Assembly: GCA_963699535.1 (NCBI GenBank)
Contig: CAVOUJ010000030.1
Coordinates: 1-64,000 of the forward strand
Source: VBDM01 sp963699535
GTDB lineage: Bacteria; Pseudomonadota; Gammaproteobacteria; Burkholderiales; SG8-39
DNA length: 64,000 bases
Reading direction: 5' to 3'
Position 1 is the first letter of the stretch. Each line of letters starts with the position of its first letter. Positions 47,109 through 54,878 of this stretch are shown piece by piece. Both the position numbers and the translations under genes were made by a program. The notes beneath the pieces are model-generated. The model was not told the DNA's origin, searched no databases, and saw only the letters and a program-made list of their open reading frames with translations.

Positions 47109-48097
47109 CGCGCTTCGTCCATCACCAGCACCGCAGCGCCGTTGATGCGGCCTTCGCGGAGGCGCACGAGCGCTTCGTTCGCGCGCTCCAGGGGAAAGGT
47201 CTCGACCGTAGTCTTCACCGGGACTTTGGGCGCGAGTGCGAGGAATTCTTCACCGTCGCGGCGGGTGAGGTTCGCCACCGACACGACGCGCCGCTCGCCC
47301 CAGAGGATTTCGTAGGGAAAAGCCGGAATCTCGCTCATGTGTATGCCCGCGCACACCACGGTGCCGCCCTTCGCTACTGCGCCCAGGGCGGCCGGCACGA
47401 GCGCGCCGACAGGCGCGAACAGGATCGCCGCATCGAGCGGCTCGGGTGGCTTCTCGTCCGATCCGCCCGCCCAGGCCGCGCCGAGCCCAACAGCAAAGCG
47501 CTGCGCCGCCGAGTCGCCGGGACGAGTGAACGCGTACAGCTGCCGGCCCTGGAAGGTCGCGACCTGCGCGACGATGTGGGCCGCTGCGCCGAATCCGTAG
47601 ATGCCGAGCTTGCGTGCGTCTCCTGCCGCCGAGAGCGCACGATAGCCGATCAAGCCGGCGCACAAGAGCGGCGCGGCCTCCGCCGCCGTGTAGCTTTCAG
47701 GGAGGGCGAAGCAGTAGCGCGCATCGGCGAGCGCGAATTCCGCGTAGCCGCCGTCGATGTGATAACCGGTGAAGCGCGCGCGATCACAGAGATTCTCTCG
47801 ACCGCTCGCACAGTACGCGCATTCGCCGCAGGTCCAGCCCAGCCAGGGAACTCCGACGCGCTGCCCGATCGCGAAGCGCTGCACGCGCGCTCCCCGATCG
47901 ATCACTTCGCCGACGATTTCGTGACCCGGCACGGCGGGCCGCTCGAGCCGCGGCAGCTCTCCGTCGGCGATGTGCAGATCGGTGCGGCAGACCCCGCAGG
48001 CGAGAACGCGCAAAAGCACCTGTCCCGGAGCGGGTCCGCCGATCTCCAGGTCGACGGGCCGCAGCCTTCCCGGTTCAGCGAGCTGCATCGCGCGCAT
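47105..48097 (-). CDS. Zinc-dependent alcohol dehydrogenase
   Basis: 330 residues, MDR superfamily. The catalytic zinc site is LACGVCRTDLH with PGHEIVGEV, and the structural zinc Cys set is WTCGECAYCASGRENLCD. The Rossmann segment GIYGFGAAAHIVAQ binds NAD(P). It is close to the zinc-binding ADH family typified by AdhP and AdhA. Start MRAM at 48097 is typical for the family. It overlaps ctaA by four bases. Substrate range cannot be inferred. Confidence 0.87.
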   Translation of the reverse strand: MRAMQLAEPGRLRPVDLEIGGPAPGQVLLRVLACGVCRTDLHIADGELPRLERPAVPGHEIVGEVIDRGARVQRFAIGQRVGVPWLGWTCGECAYCASGRENLCDRARFTGYHIDGGYAEFALADARYCFALPESYTAAEAAPLLCAGLIGYRALSAAGDARKLGIYGFGAAAHIVAQVATFQGRQLYAFTRPGDSAAQRFAVGLGAAWAGGSDEKPPEPLDAAILFAPVGALVPAALGAVAKGGTVVCAGIHMSEIPAFPYEILWGERRVVSVANLTRRDGEEFLALAPKVPVKTTVETFPLERANEALVRLREGRINGAAVLVMDEAR

Positions 48098-48256
48098 ATC
48101 TATCCGTTCGGCGCAAGCCGCGCGCAGCGGCCGGAAGATTCGGGCACTGGATGGCCTGCGGAACATGCGCTAAAGTAGTGCGCAGGGGAAGGGCGCGGCG
48201 CCAGAGCGCGCTGCTCAGGCTGCTCCGGCAGCTTGATCCGCATTAGGAGGCTCGCC

Positions 48257-48493
48257 ATGTTTGCGATCGTGTACAAATCGGACGGCGTTCCGATCTGTGT
48301 CCAGGTGTCCGGGGTGTCGCCGGACCCGGTCGTCGTCTGGAACACGGAAGGCGCGGCGAAGGCCTTCATCGACAGCAAGGGCGGCGCTGCCGAGTTCCAG
48401 GCGGTCGCCGTAAACGAACAGGCGATGGAAAAAATGGCCAAGGCGCTCGGCTGCCCGGTCGAGAAGCTCATGGTGGAACCCTACCCGTCCTGA
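48257..48493 (+). CDS. Small conserved-looking hypothetical protein
   Basis: 78 residues starting MFAIVYKSDGVP after a perfect TAGGAGG site six bases upstream. The sequence is mixed alpha-beta, with no signal peptide, membrane segment or Cys motif, ending MVEPYPS. Good ribosome site and normal codon use suggest a real gene. It converges on panC with 27 bases between. Not recognised. Confidence 0.6.
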   Translation: MFAIVYKSDGVPICVQVSGVSPDPVVVWNTEGAAKAFIDSKGGAAEFQAVAVNEQAMEKMAKALGCPVEKLMVEPYPS

Positions 48494-48520
48494 ACGCCCG
48501 GAAGCAGTTCGTCTCGAGAT

Positions 48521-49348
48521 TCAGAGGCTGACCTCGACGTTGTCGATCAATCGGGGTTTCCCCAGCCTCGCTGCGCCGAGCACGACGAGGTCGCGATCCG
48601 CGGATGAAGGCGGCTGCAGATCGGACTGCCGCCTGATGGCGACGTAATCCGGAACCCACTTGTCGCCGAACCTCGACATCGCCCGCGCCTCGAGCTTCGC
48701 ATGCTCGCGCTCGCCCGCGAGCAGAGCTTCGCGCACCTCCTGCAGGATGCGGTAGAGCCGCGGGGCTTCGGCCCGCTCGGCTGCGGAAAGATAGGCATTC
48801 CTCGAGCTGAGCGCAAGCCCGTCCTCGGCCCGCACCGTTTCCGCGGGAATGATGTCCACGGGGAGCGCGAGCTGCGTCACCATGTCCCGCAGCACCACGT
48901 ATTGCTGATAGTCCTTCTTCCCGAAGATCGCGGTATGCGGAGCGACCATGTTGAAAAGCTTGAGAACCACGGTCGCCACGCCGCGAAAATGCCCGGGGCG
49001 AAACGCGCCTTCGAGGATATGCTGCAGGTCGGAAGGCTCGACCACGAAAGTCTGCGGCTCCGGATAGATCTCGGTTTCGCGCGGTGCGAACACCACGTCC
49101 ACGCCGACCTCCTTCATCATGTCGGAGTCGGCTTGCAGCGTGCGCGGGTAGCGCTCGAAATCCTCTCTCGGCCCGAACTGAAGACGGTTGACGAAGATGC
49201 TCACGACGGTGCACGCGGCGCGCTGTTTCGCGAGCCGCATGAGCTGGATGTGCCCGGCGTGGAGGTTGCCCATGGTCGGAACGAAAACGTTGTCGGGCTC
49301 GCGCCGCAGGCGCTCGCGCAGGTCCCTCACCGAGGTGATGATGTCCAC
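48521..49348 (-). CDS. panC: Pantoate-beta-alanine ligase PanC
   Basis: 275 residues. ATP motifs PTMGNLHAGHIQLMRLA (HIGH-type) and LALSSRNAYLS (KMSKS-like position), with FGKKDYQQYVVLRDM binding pantoate. It joins pantoate and beta-alanine to pantothenate. GTG start (VDIITSVRDL) eight bases after panB. Intact and of normal length. Confidence 0.94.
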   Translation of the reverse strand: MDIITSVRDLRERLRREPDNVFVPTMGNLHAGHIQLMRLAKQRAACTVVSIFVNRLQFGPREDFERYPRTLQADSDMMKEVGVDVVFAPRETEIYPEPQTFVVEPSDLQHILEGAFRPGHFRGVATVVLKLFNMVAPHTAIFGKKDYQQYVVLRDMVTQLALPVDIIPAETVRAEDGLALSSRNAYLSAAERAEAPRLYRILQEVREALLAGEREHAKLEARAMSRFGDKWVPDYVAIRRQSDLQPPSSADRDLVVLGAARLGKPRLIDNVEVSL

Positions 49349-49356
49349 GAGGGGCC

Positions 49357-50151
49357 TCAGAAGCTGTGTTCTTCGGAGGGGAAACTGCCGTCCCTCACCG
49401 CGCGCACGTAGCGCTCGGCCGCGTCGGCGATGCTGGAGGCGCCCTTCATGAAGTTCCTCACGAAGCGCGCCTTCTTTCCGGGAAAGACGTCGAGCATGTC
49501 GTGCAGCACGAGCACCTGACCCGAGCAGCCCGGCCCCGCGCCTATGCCGATGGTCGGAATGCGCAGGCGTTCCGTGACCTGCTCGCCGAGCTTCGCCGGT
49601 ATCGCCTCGAGTACGAGCAGCCCCGCGCCTGCCGCTTCGAGCTCGACGGCGTCCTCGATCAGCTTCTGCTCGGCGTCCTCGCCCTTGCCCTGCACCCGGT
49701 AGCCGCCGAACTGGTGCACGGATTGCGGCGTGAGTCCCAGATGCGCGCAAACCGGAATGCCCCGTCCTGTGAGAAAGCGCACGGTCTCGGCGAACTCGGC
49801 GCCCCCCTCCACCTTGACCATCTGCGCGCCCGCGGCCATCAGCTGCGCCGCGTTGCGGAACGCCTGCCGCGGGGATTCCTGGTAGCTCCCGAAAGGCATG
49901 TCGGCGATGAGGAAGGCGCGCCTGCTGCCGCGCACCACGCATTGGGTGTGGTAGGCCATGTCGGCAAGAGTCACCGGAAGCGTGGTGTCGTGCCCCTGGA
50001 GAACCATGCCGAGCGAGTCGCCCACGAGCAGGCTGTCGAGCCCGGCGGCGTCGAGCATCGCGGCGAAGCTCGCGTCGTAACAGGTGAGCATCGCAATCTT
50101 CGTGGCATCGTCGCGCAGCTTCTGCAGGGCTTTGATGGTCAGTCGCGTCAT
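49357..50151 (-). CDS. panB: 3-methyl-2-oxobutanoate hydroxymethyltransferase PanB
   Basis: 264 residues, TIM barrel. Substrate and Mg2+ motifs MLTCYDASFA, LLVGDSLGMVLQGHDTTLPV, DMPFGSY and MVKVEGG are present, and GIGAGPGCSGQVLVLHD near the C-terminus is the family signature. It makes ketopantoate with methylene-THF as donor. It sits between the deoxynucleoside kinase and panC on the same strand with minimal spacing. Confidence 0.95.
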   Translation of the reverse strand: MTRLTIKALQKLRDDATKIAMLTCYDASFAAMLDAAGLDSLLVGDSLGMVLQGHDTTLPVTLADMAYHTQCVVRGSRRAFLIADMPFGSYQESPRQAFRNAAQLMAAGAQMVKVEGGAEFAETVRFLTGRGIPVCAHLGLTPQSVHQFGGYRVQGKGEDAEQKLIEDAVELEAAGAGLLVLEAIPAKLGEQVTERLRIPTIGIGAGPGCSGQVLVLHDMLDVFPGKKARFVRNFMKGASSIADAAERYVRAVRDGSFPSEEHSF

Positions 50152-50152
50152 C

Positions 50153-50794
50153 CTATTCTCCCCAGTTGAAGAACTCGCGGCTGCCGCGCATCGAACCGAT
50201 TCGCTCGATGAGCAGATCGAGGTCGCGTTCCTCGGTTGCGAAATTGAGCTTCTCGGAATTCACGACCAGGACGGGGCACGCGCTGAAATGATAGAAGAAA
50301 CGGGTGTAACTGTCCGCGAGCAAAGCCAAATACTCCGCGCTGATCGGTCTTTCGAATTCTACGCCGCGGCGACGCACGCGTTCGTAGAGGGTCGCCGGCT
50401 GCGCCTGAAGATAGACGACCAGATCCGGCAGGGGCGCCTGAGGCTTCAGCGAGTCGAATATCTGCTGGTAGAGATGCAGCTCGTCGCCCGAGAGCGTCAG
50501 GCGCGCGAACAGCGGGTCCTTTTCGAGGAGGAAGTCGCAGACCGTGAGCCGGGTGAAGAGGTCCATCTGCGCGATCTCGCGCAGCTGGGCGATCCGCTGA
50601 AACAGGAAAAAAAGCTGAGTCGGCAAGGCGAAGCGCGCCATGTCCTGGTAGAAGCGCGGAAGAAACGGATTCTGCTCGGGCCGCTCGAGCACCAGGGTCG
50701 AGTGCAGGCGGGCGGCAAGGCGCTTGGCGAGGCTCGTCTTGCCGACGCCGATCGGTCCCTCGACGACGATGTAGTGGTACTTGGAAAGAGACAC
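50153..50794 (-). CDS. Deoxynucleoside kinase (deoxyadenosine/deoxyguanosine kinase family)
   Basis: 213 residues. P-loop VEGPIGVGKTSLAKRL, the ERPEQNPFLPRFYQD substrate block and the lid RVRRRGVEFERPIS are typical of the dNK family. In betaproteobacteria this gene normally sits between folK and panB; here panB follows two bases later, but folK is 9 kb away. Intact. Confidence 0.87.
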   Translation of the reverse strand: MSLSKYHYIVVEGPIGVGKTSLAKRLAARLHSTLVLERPEQNPFLPRFYQDMARFALPTQLFFLFQRIAQLREIAQMDLFTRLTVCDFLLEKDPLFARLTLSGDELHLYQQIFDSLKPQAPLPDLVVYLQAQPATLYERVRRRGVEFERPISAEYLALLADSYTRFFYHFSACPVLVVNSEKLNFATEERDLDLLIERIGSMRGSREFFNWGE

Positions 50795-50871
50795 GGCGTT
50801 TTGCGGGGGTCGCGACGAACGGCGCCCATCATATCAGCGGCGTCGCGCAAACGCCTGCGCGAGACGCGCTT

Positions 50872-50896
50872 CCGTTGCGCGCGAAGCGCGCAACGG
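50872..50896. repeat. Perfect 11-bp-arm palindrome
   Basis: CCGTTGCGCGC and its exact complement flank a GAA loop. It lies in the 163-bp divergent gap between the deoxynucleoside kinase and the Bug receptor, 61 bases before the latter's start. A second, imperfect GCGTCGCGCA...TGCGCGAGACGC hairpin is directly upstream. No T-run follows, so an operator or attenuator is as likely as a terminator. Confidence 0.55.
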
Positions 50897-50957
50897 ATAG
50901 ATTGTCGCGATAACGGCGCGTGCCGGGTCTGTCAGAACAAGTCAGAGGAGAAAGCAG

Positions 50958-51932
50958 ATGAACAGCAAAGCCTTCGCATTCCTTACGACCGTCGCACTCG
51001 CGGCGCTCGGCCCGTCGCCGGCACTCGCCCAGGCCTACCCGACGAAACCGGTGCGTCTCGTCGTGCCCTTCCCTCCGGGTGGCTCGACCGACATCGTCGC
51101 GCGCATCGTCGCGCAGAAGCTCGGCGACCGGCTCGGCCAGCCCCTGGTGGTCGAGAACCGCGGCGGCGCGGGCGGCACGATCGGGACCGAGGCCGTCGCG
51201 AAGGCGGCGCCGGACGGCTACACGCTCGGGTTCGCTTCGACCAGCACTCACGCCGTCGCTCCGGCCGTATACGCCAAGCTCGGCTACGACCCGGTGAAGG
51301 ACTTCGCGCCGATTTCGCTGGTCGCGGTGACGCCTTACCTCCTCGTCGTCAATCCGAAGGTGCCGGTGAACTCGCTGAAGGAGTTCGTCGATTACGTCAA
51401 GCCGCGGCCGGGCAAGTTCAACTACGCCTCGGCGGGGACGGGCTCGACGACGCACCTCGCGATGGAGATGCTGAAGAGCGATGCGGGCCTTTTCATCCTT
51501 CACATTCCCTACAACGGCAACGGCCCCGCGGGCACGGCCGTGATCGCCGGCGACGTCGAGTTCCTGTTCGGCAGTCTGCCGGCCCTGCTGCCGCACGCGA
51601 AATCGGGGCGAGTGCGCCCGATCGCGGTCGGCACGCCCAAGCGCTCGCCAGCACTGCCCGACGTGCCGACGGTGGCCGAATCGGGATTCAAGGGTTTCGA
51701 CGCTTCGCTGTGGCTCGCGGTCATGGCGCCCGCAGGCACGCCGGCTGCGGTGATCTCACGGCTGAACAAGGAAACGGTCGCGGTGGTGAAGTCGCCCGAG
51801 ACGGCGCAGGCGCTCGACAAGGCGGGCGCCGAACCGGTCACCAGCACGCCGGCGGAACTGGGCAAGATGGTCGGGGACGGAATCAAGAAATACGCAGCGA
51901 CCGTGAAGCGCGCGGGTGTGAAGCTCGAGTGA
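50958..51932 (+). CDS. Bug-type tripartite tricarboxylate transporter substrate-binding protein
   Basis: 324 residues. Signal peptide ends ALA-QA. The family signature YPTKPVRLVVPFPPGGSTD is followed by VVENRGGAGG and GYTLGFAS. It binds carboxylic acids or similar anions in the periplasm; hundreds of copies occur in some Burkholderiales. No TctA/TctB membrane subunits are adjacent, as is usual for orphan Bug proteins. AGAGGAG precedes the ATG. Intact. Confidence 0.93.
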   Translation: MNSKAFAFLTTVALAALGPSPALAQAYPTKPVRLVVPFPPGGSTDIVARIVAQKLGDRLGQPLVVENRGGAGGTIGTEAVAKAAPDGYTLGFASTSTHAVAPAVYAKLGYDPVKDFAPISLVAVTPYLLVVNPKVPVNSLKEFVDYVKPRPGKFNYASAGTGSTTHLAMEMLKSDAGLFILHIPYNGNGPAGTAVIAGDVEFLFGSLPALLPHAKSGRVRPIAVGTPKRSPALPDVPTVAESGFKGFDASLWLAVMAPAGTPAAVISRLNKETVAVVKSPETAQALDKAGAEPVTSTPAELGKMVGDGIKKYAATVKRAGVKLE

Positions 51933-51938
51933 AGGGTT

Positions 51939-54854
51939 CTAGGCTGAGGGCTGTGGACCGAAGCTGATTTCTTCGCTCAGGTCCGGTTCCGCGCACAGCC
52001 GGAGAATCTCCGCGCGGGTGCGATCGCGCAGCGCGAGCGCGGCCGCCCACTCCGTTCCCTGCGGTTCGATCGGCGCGCCGAAAGTCGCTCTGATCGGGCC
52101 GCGGCGGAACAGCCACTGGCCGTCGCGCAGCACCGAGCGCGTTCCGCGCAGGGTGAGAGGCACCACCGGCACGCCGGCCCGCGCGGCAACGACGAAGGCT
52201 CCCATGCGGAAGGGCCGCAGGCCGGGCGCCCGGCGGAATGTTCCCTCGGGGAATACGACAAGCGACTCCCCGCCGCGCACCGCTTCGGCGAAGCTCTCGA
52301 CATCCTCGACGCCGCGCTGGGTGTGGAAGCGCTCGACGAACCTCGACCCGATGCTATTCAGATAGATTCGCGGGACGAAATGCCCGAGCAGCTCGCGCTT
52401 GGCGATGAAGCGCATCGGGCCGGGGAGGGCGGTGAGGACGACGGGCCCGTCGATGAAGCTCGCGTGGTTCACCGCGAGCACGCAGGGACGTCCTCCCGGA
52501 ATATGCTCGATGCCGTGGACGCTGAGCCGTATACCTGCAAGCGTCAGGAAGAGACGGCACATTCGACTGCTCAGGCGCCAGCACCAGTCCGGACGCGGCA
52601 GGAGCGCGCACGCGATCCAGGTGGCCGAGCCGACGAGGCCGAGGAGCACGATCGCGTAGGCGCCGTAGGCGAGATCGGCCGCCTCCCGGAGGCCGCGGCG
52701 CGCCTGCGGGAGGACCGCGGCGAGCGCGAGCCGCGCGATCTGCCACCAGACTGGGCGCGTCCCATGCAGCGCCCCGGCTTCGTAGGCGGCGCGGCTCGCC
52801 GCGCGTCGGATCTTGCCGCTCGAGGTCTTGAGCACAGAGTAAGGCGGGGCGAGCGCGACTTCGTCCGCGGGCGTGCCGATCCGTTCGACCGCGAGCGCGT
52901 CGATGCGCTCGCGCAGGCGAGCGCGCTCCGCATGATCGGTCACGCGGGTCTCGGCGAGCACGACCACGCGTTCGGTGCCCGAGCGCGCGTCTTTGGCGCC
53001 GAAGACCGCGACACAGCCTTTGCGGATGCCTGCGAGCGCCCCGACCGCTTCCTCGAGTTCGTAGGGATAGATGTTGCGCCCGGCCCGGATGATCGTGTCC
53101 TTGACTCGGCCCGTGATGTAGACCTCGCCTTCGGCGATGTAGCCGTAATCGCCGGTGTCGATCCACTCGCCGTGCAGCAGCTCGCGCGTCGCCTCCGGAT
53201 TGCGATAGTAGCCGCTGGTGACCGAGGGCCCGCTGAACTGAATATGGCCCTCCTCGCGCTCGGGGAGCTCCCGGTCGGCGGTGTCCACGACGCGCACCTG
53301 ATGGCCGGGCAGCGGCCCTCCGCAGGCGACGAAGACCAGCGCGTTCGCGCTTGCGTCGGACGCCGGGATCGCGCGCCCGCCGTTCGTGAAGGTTTCCCGA
53401 TCGACGCGGTCGACCTTGGGCCCGCGTCCGGGCGGCGTGAACGCGACTCCCAGAGTCGCCTCGGCGAGGCCGTATACCGGAGTCATCGCCTCGGGCTTCA
53501 GGCCGTAGCGGGCGAAGCGCTTGCTGAAGGCCGCCATGGTCTCCGGTGAAACCGGCTCGGCGCCGTTGAATGCGAAGCGCCAGCTGGAGAGGTCCAGTCC
53601 CTCGATATCCGCGTCCTCGACCTTGCGCAGGGCGAGCTCGTAGCAGAAGTTCGGCCCGCCCGAGAGCGTGCCGCGATGGCGGTGAATGCTCCACAGCCAG
53701 CGCTGTGGCCGCGCGAGGAAGGTGAGCGGCGACATCACCGGGTACTTGAATCCGTAGATCAGGCTGCCCATCCAGGCGCCGATCAGTCCCATGTCGTGGT
53801 AGAGCGGGAGCCAGCTCACGAAAACATCCTCGGGTGTCACGCGCAGCGCGCGGCCCATCGCGCGGATGTTGGTAAGCAGATTGGCGTGAGTGAGGATGAC
53901 GCCCTTGGGATTGCCGGTGCTGCCCGAGGTGTACTGCAGCATGGCGATGTCCCCGGGCTTCACGCGATGCCCGATCGCAGACGGCCCGGGACGCAAGAGT
54001 TCCTCCGGCGTCACGACACTCTTGAGCGTCCTGACCTGCGGCTTGAGCAGCAAGGCGATCGGCTTCGCCTGCGGGACCGTGATCAGGGTCTCGACGAGGG
54101 CGTTGGAGAGGATGCCGGCGTGTCTTCGCAGATGCTCCTCGATCTGCGAGGCGCGCGCCGGAGGGTAGATCGGCACCGGGACGCCGCCTGCGAGGAGCAC
54201 GCCGAAGAAGCTGTAGAAATACTCTACACCGGTCGGCAGCATGATCGCCACGCTCGCTCCGGGCTGGAGGTCGCGGTCGAGCAGGCTTGCGGCGATCGCG
54301 CGCGCCGCGCCGTCCAGCGTCGCATAGGTGACGGTCTGCTCCTCGCCGGATTCGTCCTGGAGAACGATGTGAGGACGGCGCGGATGCCGCGCGACGTGCC
54401 ATTCGAGCACTTCGACGAGCGTCGCCGCGCGATCGGGAGTCTCGGATTCTCTCGCGAGCGCCGATGCGCGCTCGTGGGTCGCAGCGCGCGACGCGGGACT
54501 CGCGGCCTGAATCGCGCGCAGCAGGTCGCGCGGAGTCTCTGCGCTTTCCATCGCGCTTTGCGGAACGCTCACGCCGAAACGGCGCTCGAGGCGGAGAAAC
54601 AGCTCGACGCGTCCGAGGCTGTCGAATCCGTAATCGTGCTCGAGCCGTCCGTCGAGAGATGCCGAGGGTGCCTGGCGCGAGGGATGCAGCTCGGCGGCGA
54701 GCTGCGCCACGATTTCGAGGAGCAAGTCGGCGCGGTTCGCGGCGGCGGCGCTTTCGTTCTGCCCAGCGAAGGAAGTTTCCACGCGCGGCCCGGCGATGGA
54801 AGGGAGCGGGGATGTTAGCACGGCACGAGCAGGGCGGGCAGCGCTACGCTCCAT
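51939..54854 (-). CDS. Trifunctional ACP - fatty acyl-AMP ligase-like - PlsC acyltransferase fusion
   Basis: 971 residues, unbroken. Domain 1 (about 42-115) is an acyl carrier protein with phosphopantetheine Ser79 in YGFDSLGRVEL. Domain 2 (about 145-690) is an AMP-forming ligase: QYTSGSTGNPKGVILTHAN, WLPLYHDMGLIGAW, VYGLAEATLG, GDYGYIAEG, VLKTSSGKIRR, closest in pattern to fatty acyl-AMP ligases. Domain 3 (about 745-940), after a hydrophobic stretch, is a PlsC acyltransferase with VNHASFIDGPV and VFPEGTFRR. One chain could thus activate a fatty acid, load it on its own ACP and transfer it to a lysolipid. Divergent from the CocE-like gene with only 24 bases between starts. Confidence 0.88.
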   Translation of the reverse strand: MERSAARPARAVLTSPLPSIAGPRVETSFAGQNESAAAANRADLLLEIVAQLAAELHPSRQAPSASLDGRLEHDYGFDSLGRVELFLRLERRFGVSVPQSAMESAETPRDLLRAIQAASPASRAATHERASALARESETPDRAATLVEVLEWHVARHPRRPHIVLQDESGEEQTVTYATLDGAARAIAASLLDRDLQPGASVAIMLPTGVEYFYSFFGVLLAGGVPVPIYPPARASQIEEHLRRHAGILSNALVETLITVPQAKPIALLLKPQVRTLKSVVTPEELLRPGPSAIGHRVKPGDIAMLQYTSGSTGNPKGVILTHANLLTNIRAMGRALRVTPEDVFVSWLPLYHDMGLIGAWMGSLIYGFKYPVMSPLTFLARPQRWLWSIHRHRGTLSGGPNFCYELALRKVEDADIEGLDLSSWRFAFNGAEPVSPETMAAFSKRFARYGLKPEAMTPVYGLAEATLGVAFTPPGRGPKVDRVDRETFTNGGRAIPASDASANALVFVACGGPLPGHQVRVVDTADRELPEREEGHIQFSGPSVTSGYYRNPEATRELLHGEWIDTGDYGYIAEGEVYITGRVKDTIIRAGRNIYPYELEEAVGALAGIRKGCVAVFGAKDARSGTERVVVLAETRVTDHAERARLRERIDALAVERIGTPADEVALAPPYSVLKTSSGKIRRAASRAAYEAGALHGTRPVWWQIARLALAAVLPQARRGLREAADLAYGAYAIVLLGLVGSATWIACALLPRPDWCWRLSSRMCRLFLTLAGIRLSVHGIEHIPGGRPCVLAVNHASFIDGPVVLTALPGPMRFIAKRELLGHFVPRIYLNSIGSRFVERFHTQRGVEDVESFAEAVRGGESLVVFPEGTFRRAPGLRPFRMGAFVVAARAGVPVVPLTLRGTRSVLRDGQWLFRRGPIRATFGAPIEPQGTEWAAALALRDRTRAEILRLCAEPDLSEEISFGPQPSA

Positions 54855-54878
54855 ATCTGCGCGTACACTAACAACACC

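Noticed and set aside
50084..51967. A plus-strand open frame of more than 600 codons over panB, the deoxynucleoside kinase and the Bug receptor
   Set aside because: It is antisense to two conserved genes and out of frame with the third; long spurious frames are expected at this GC content.
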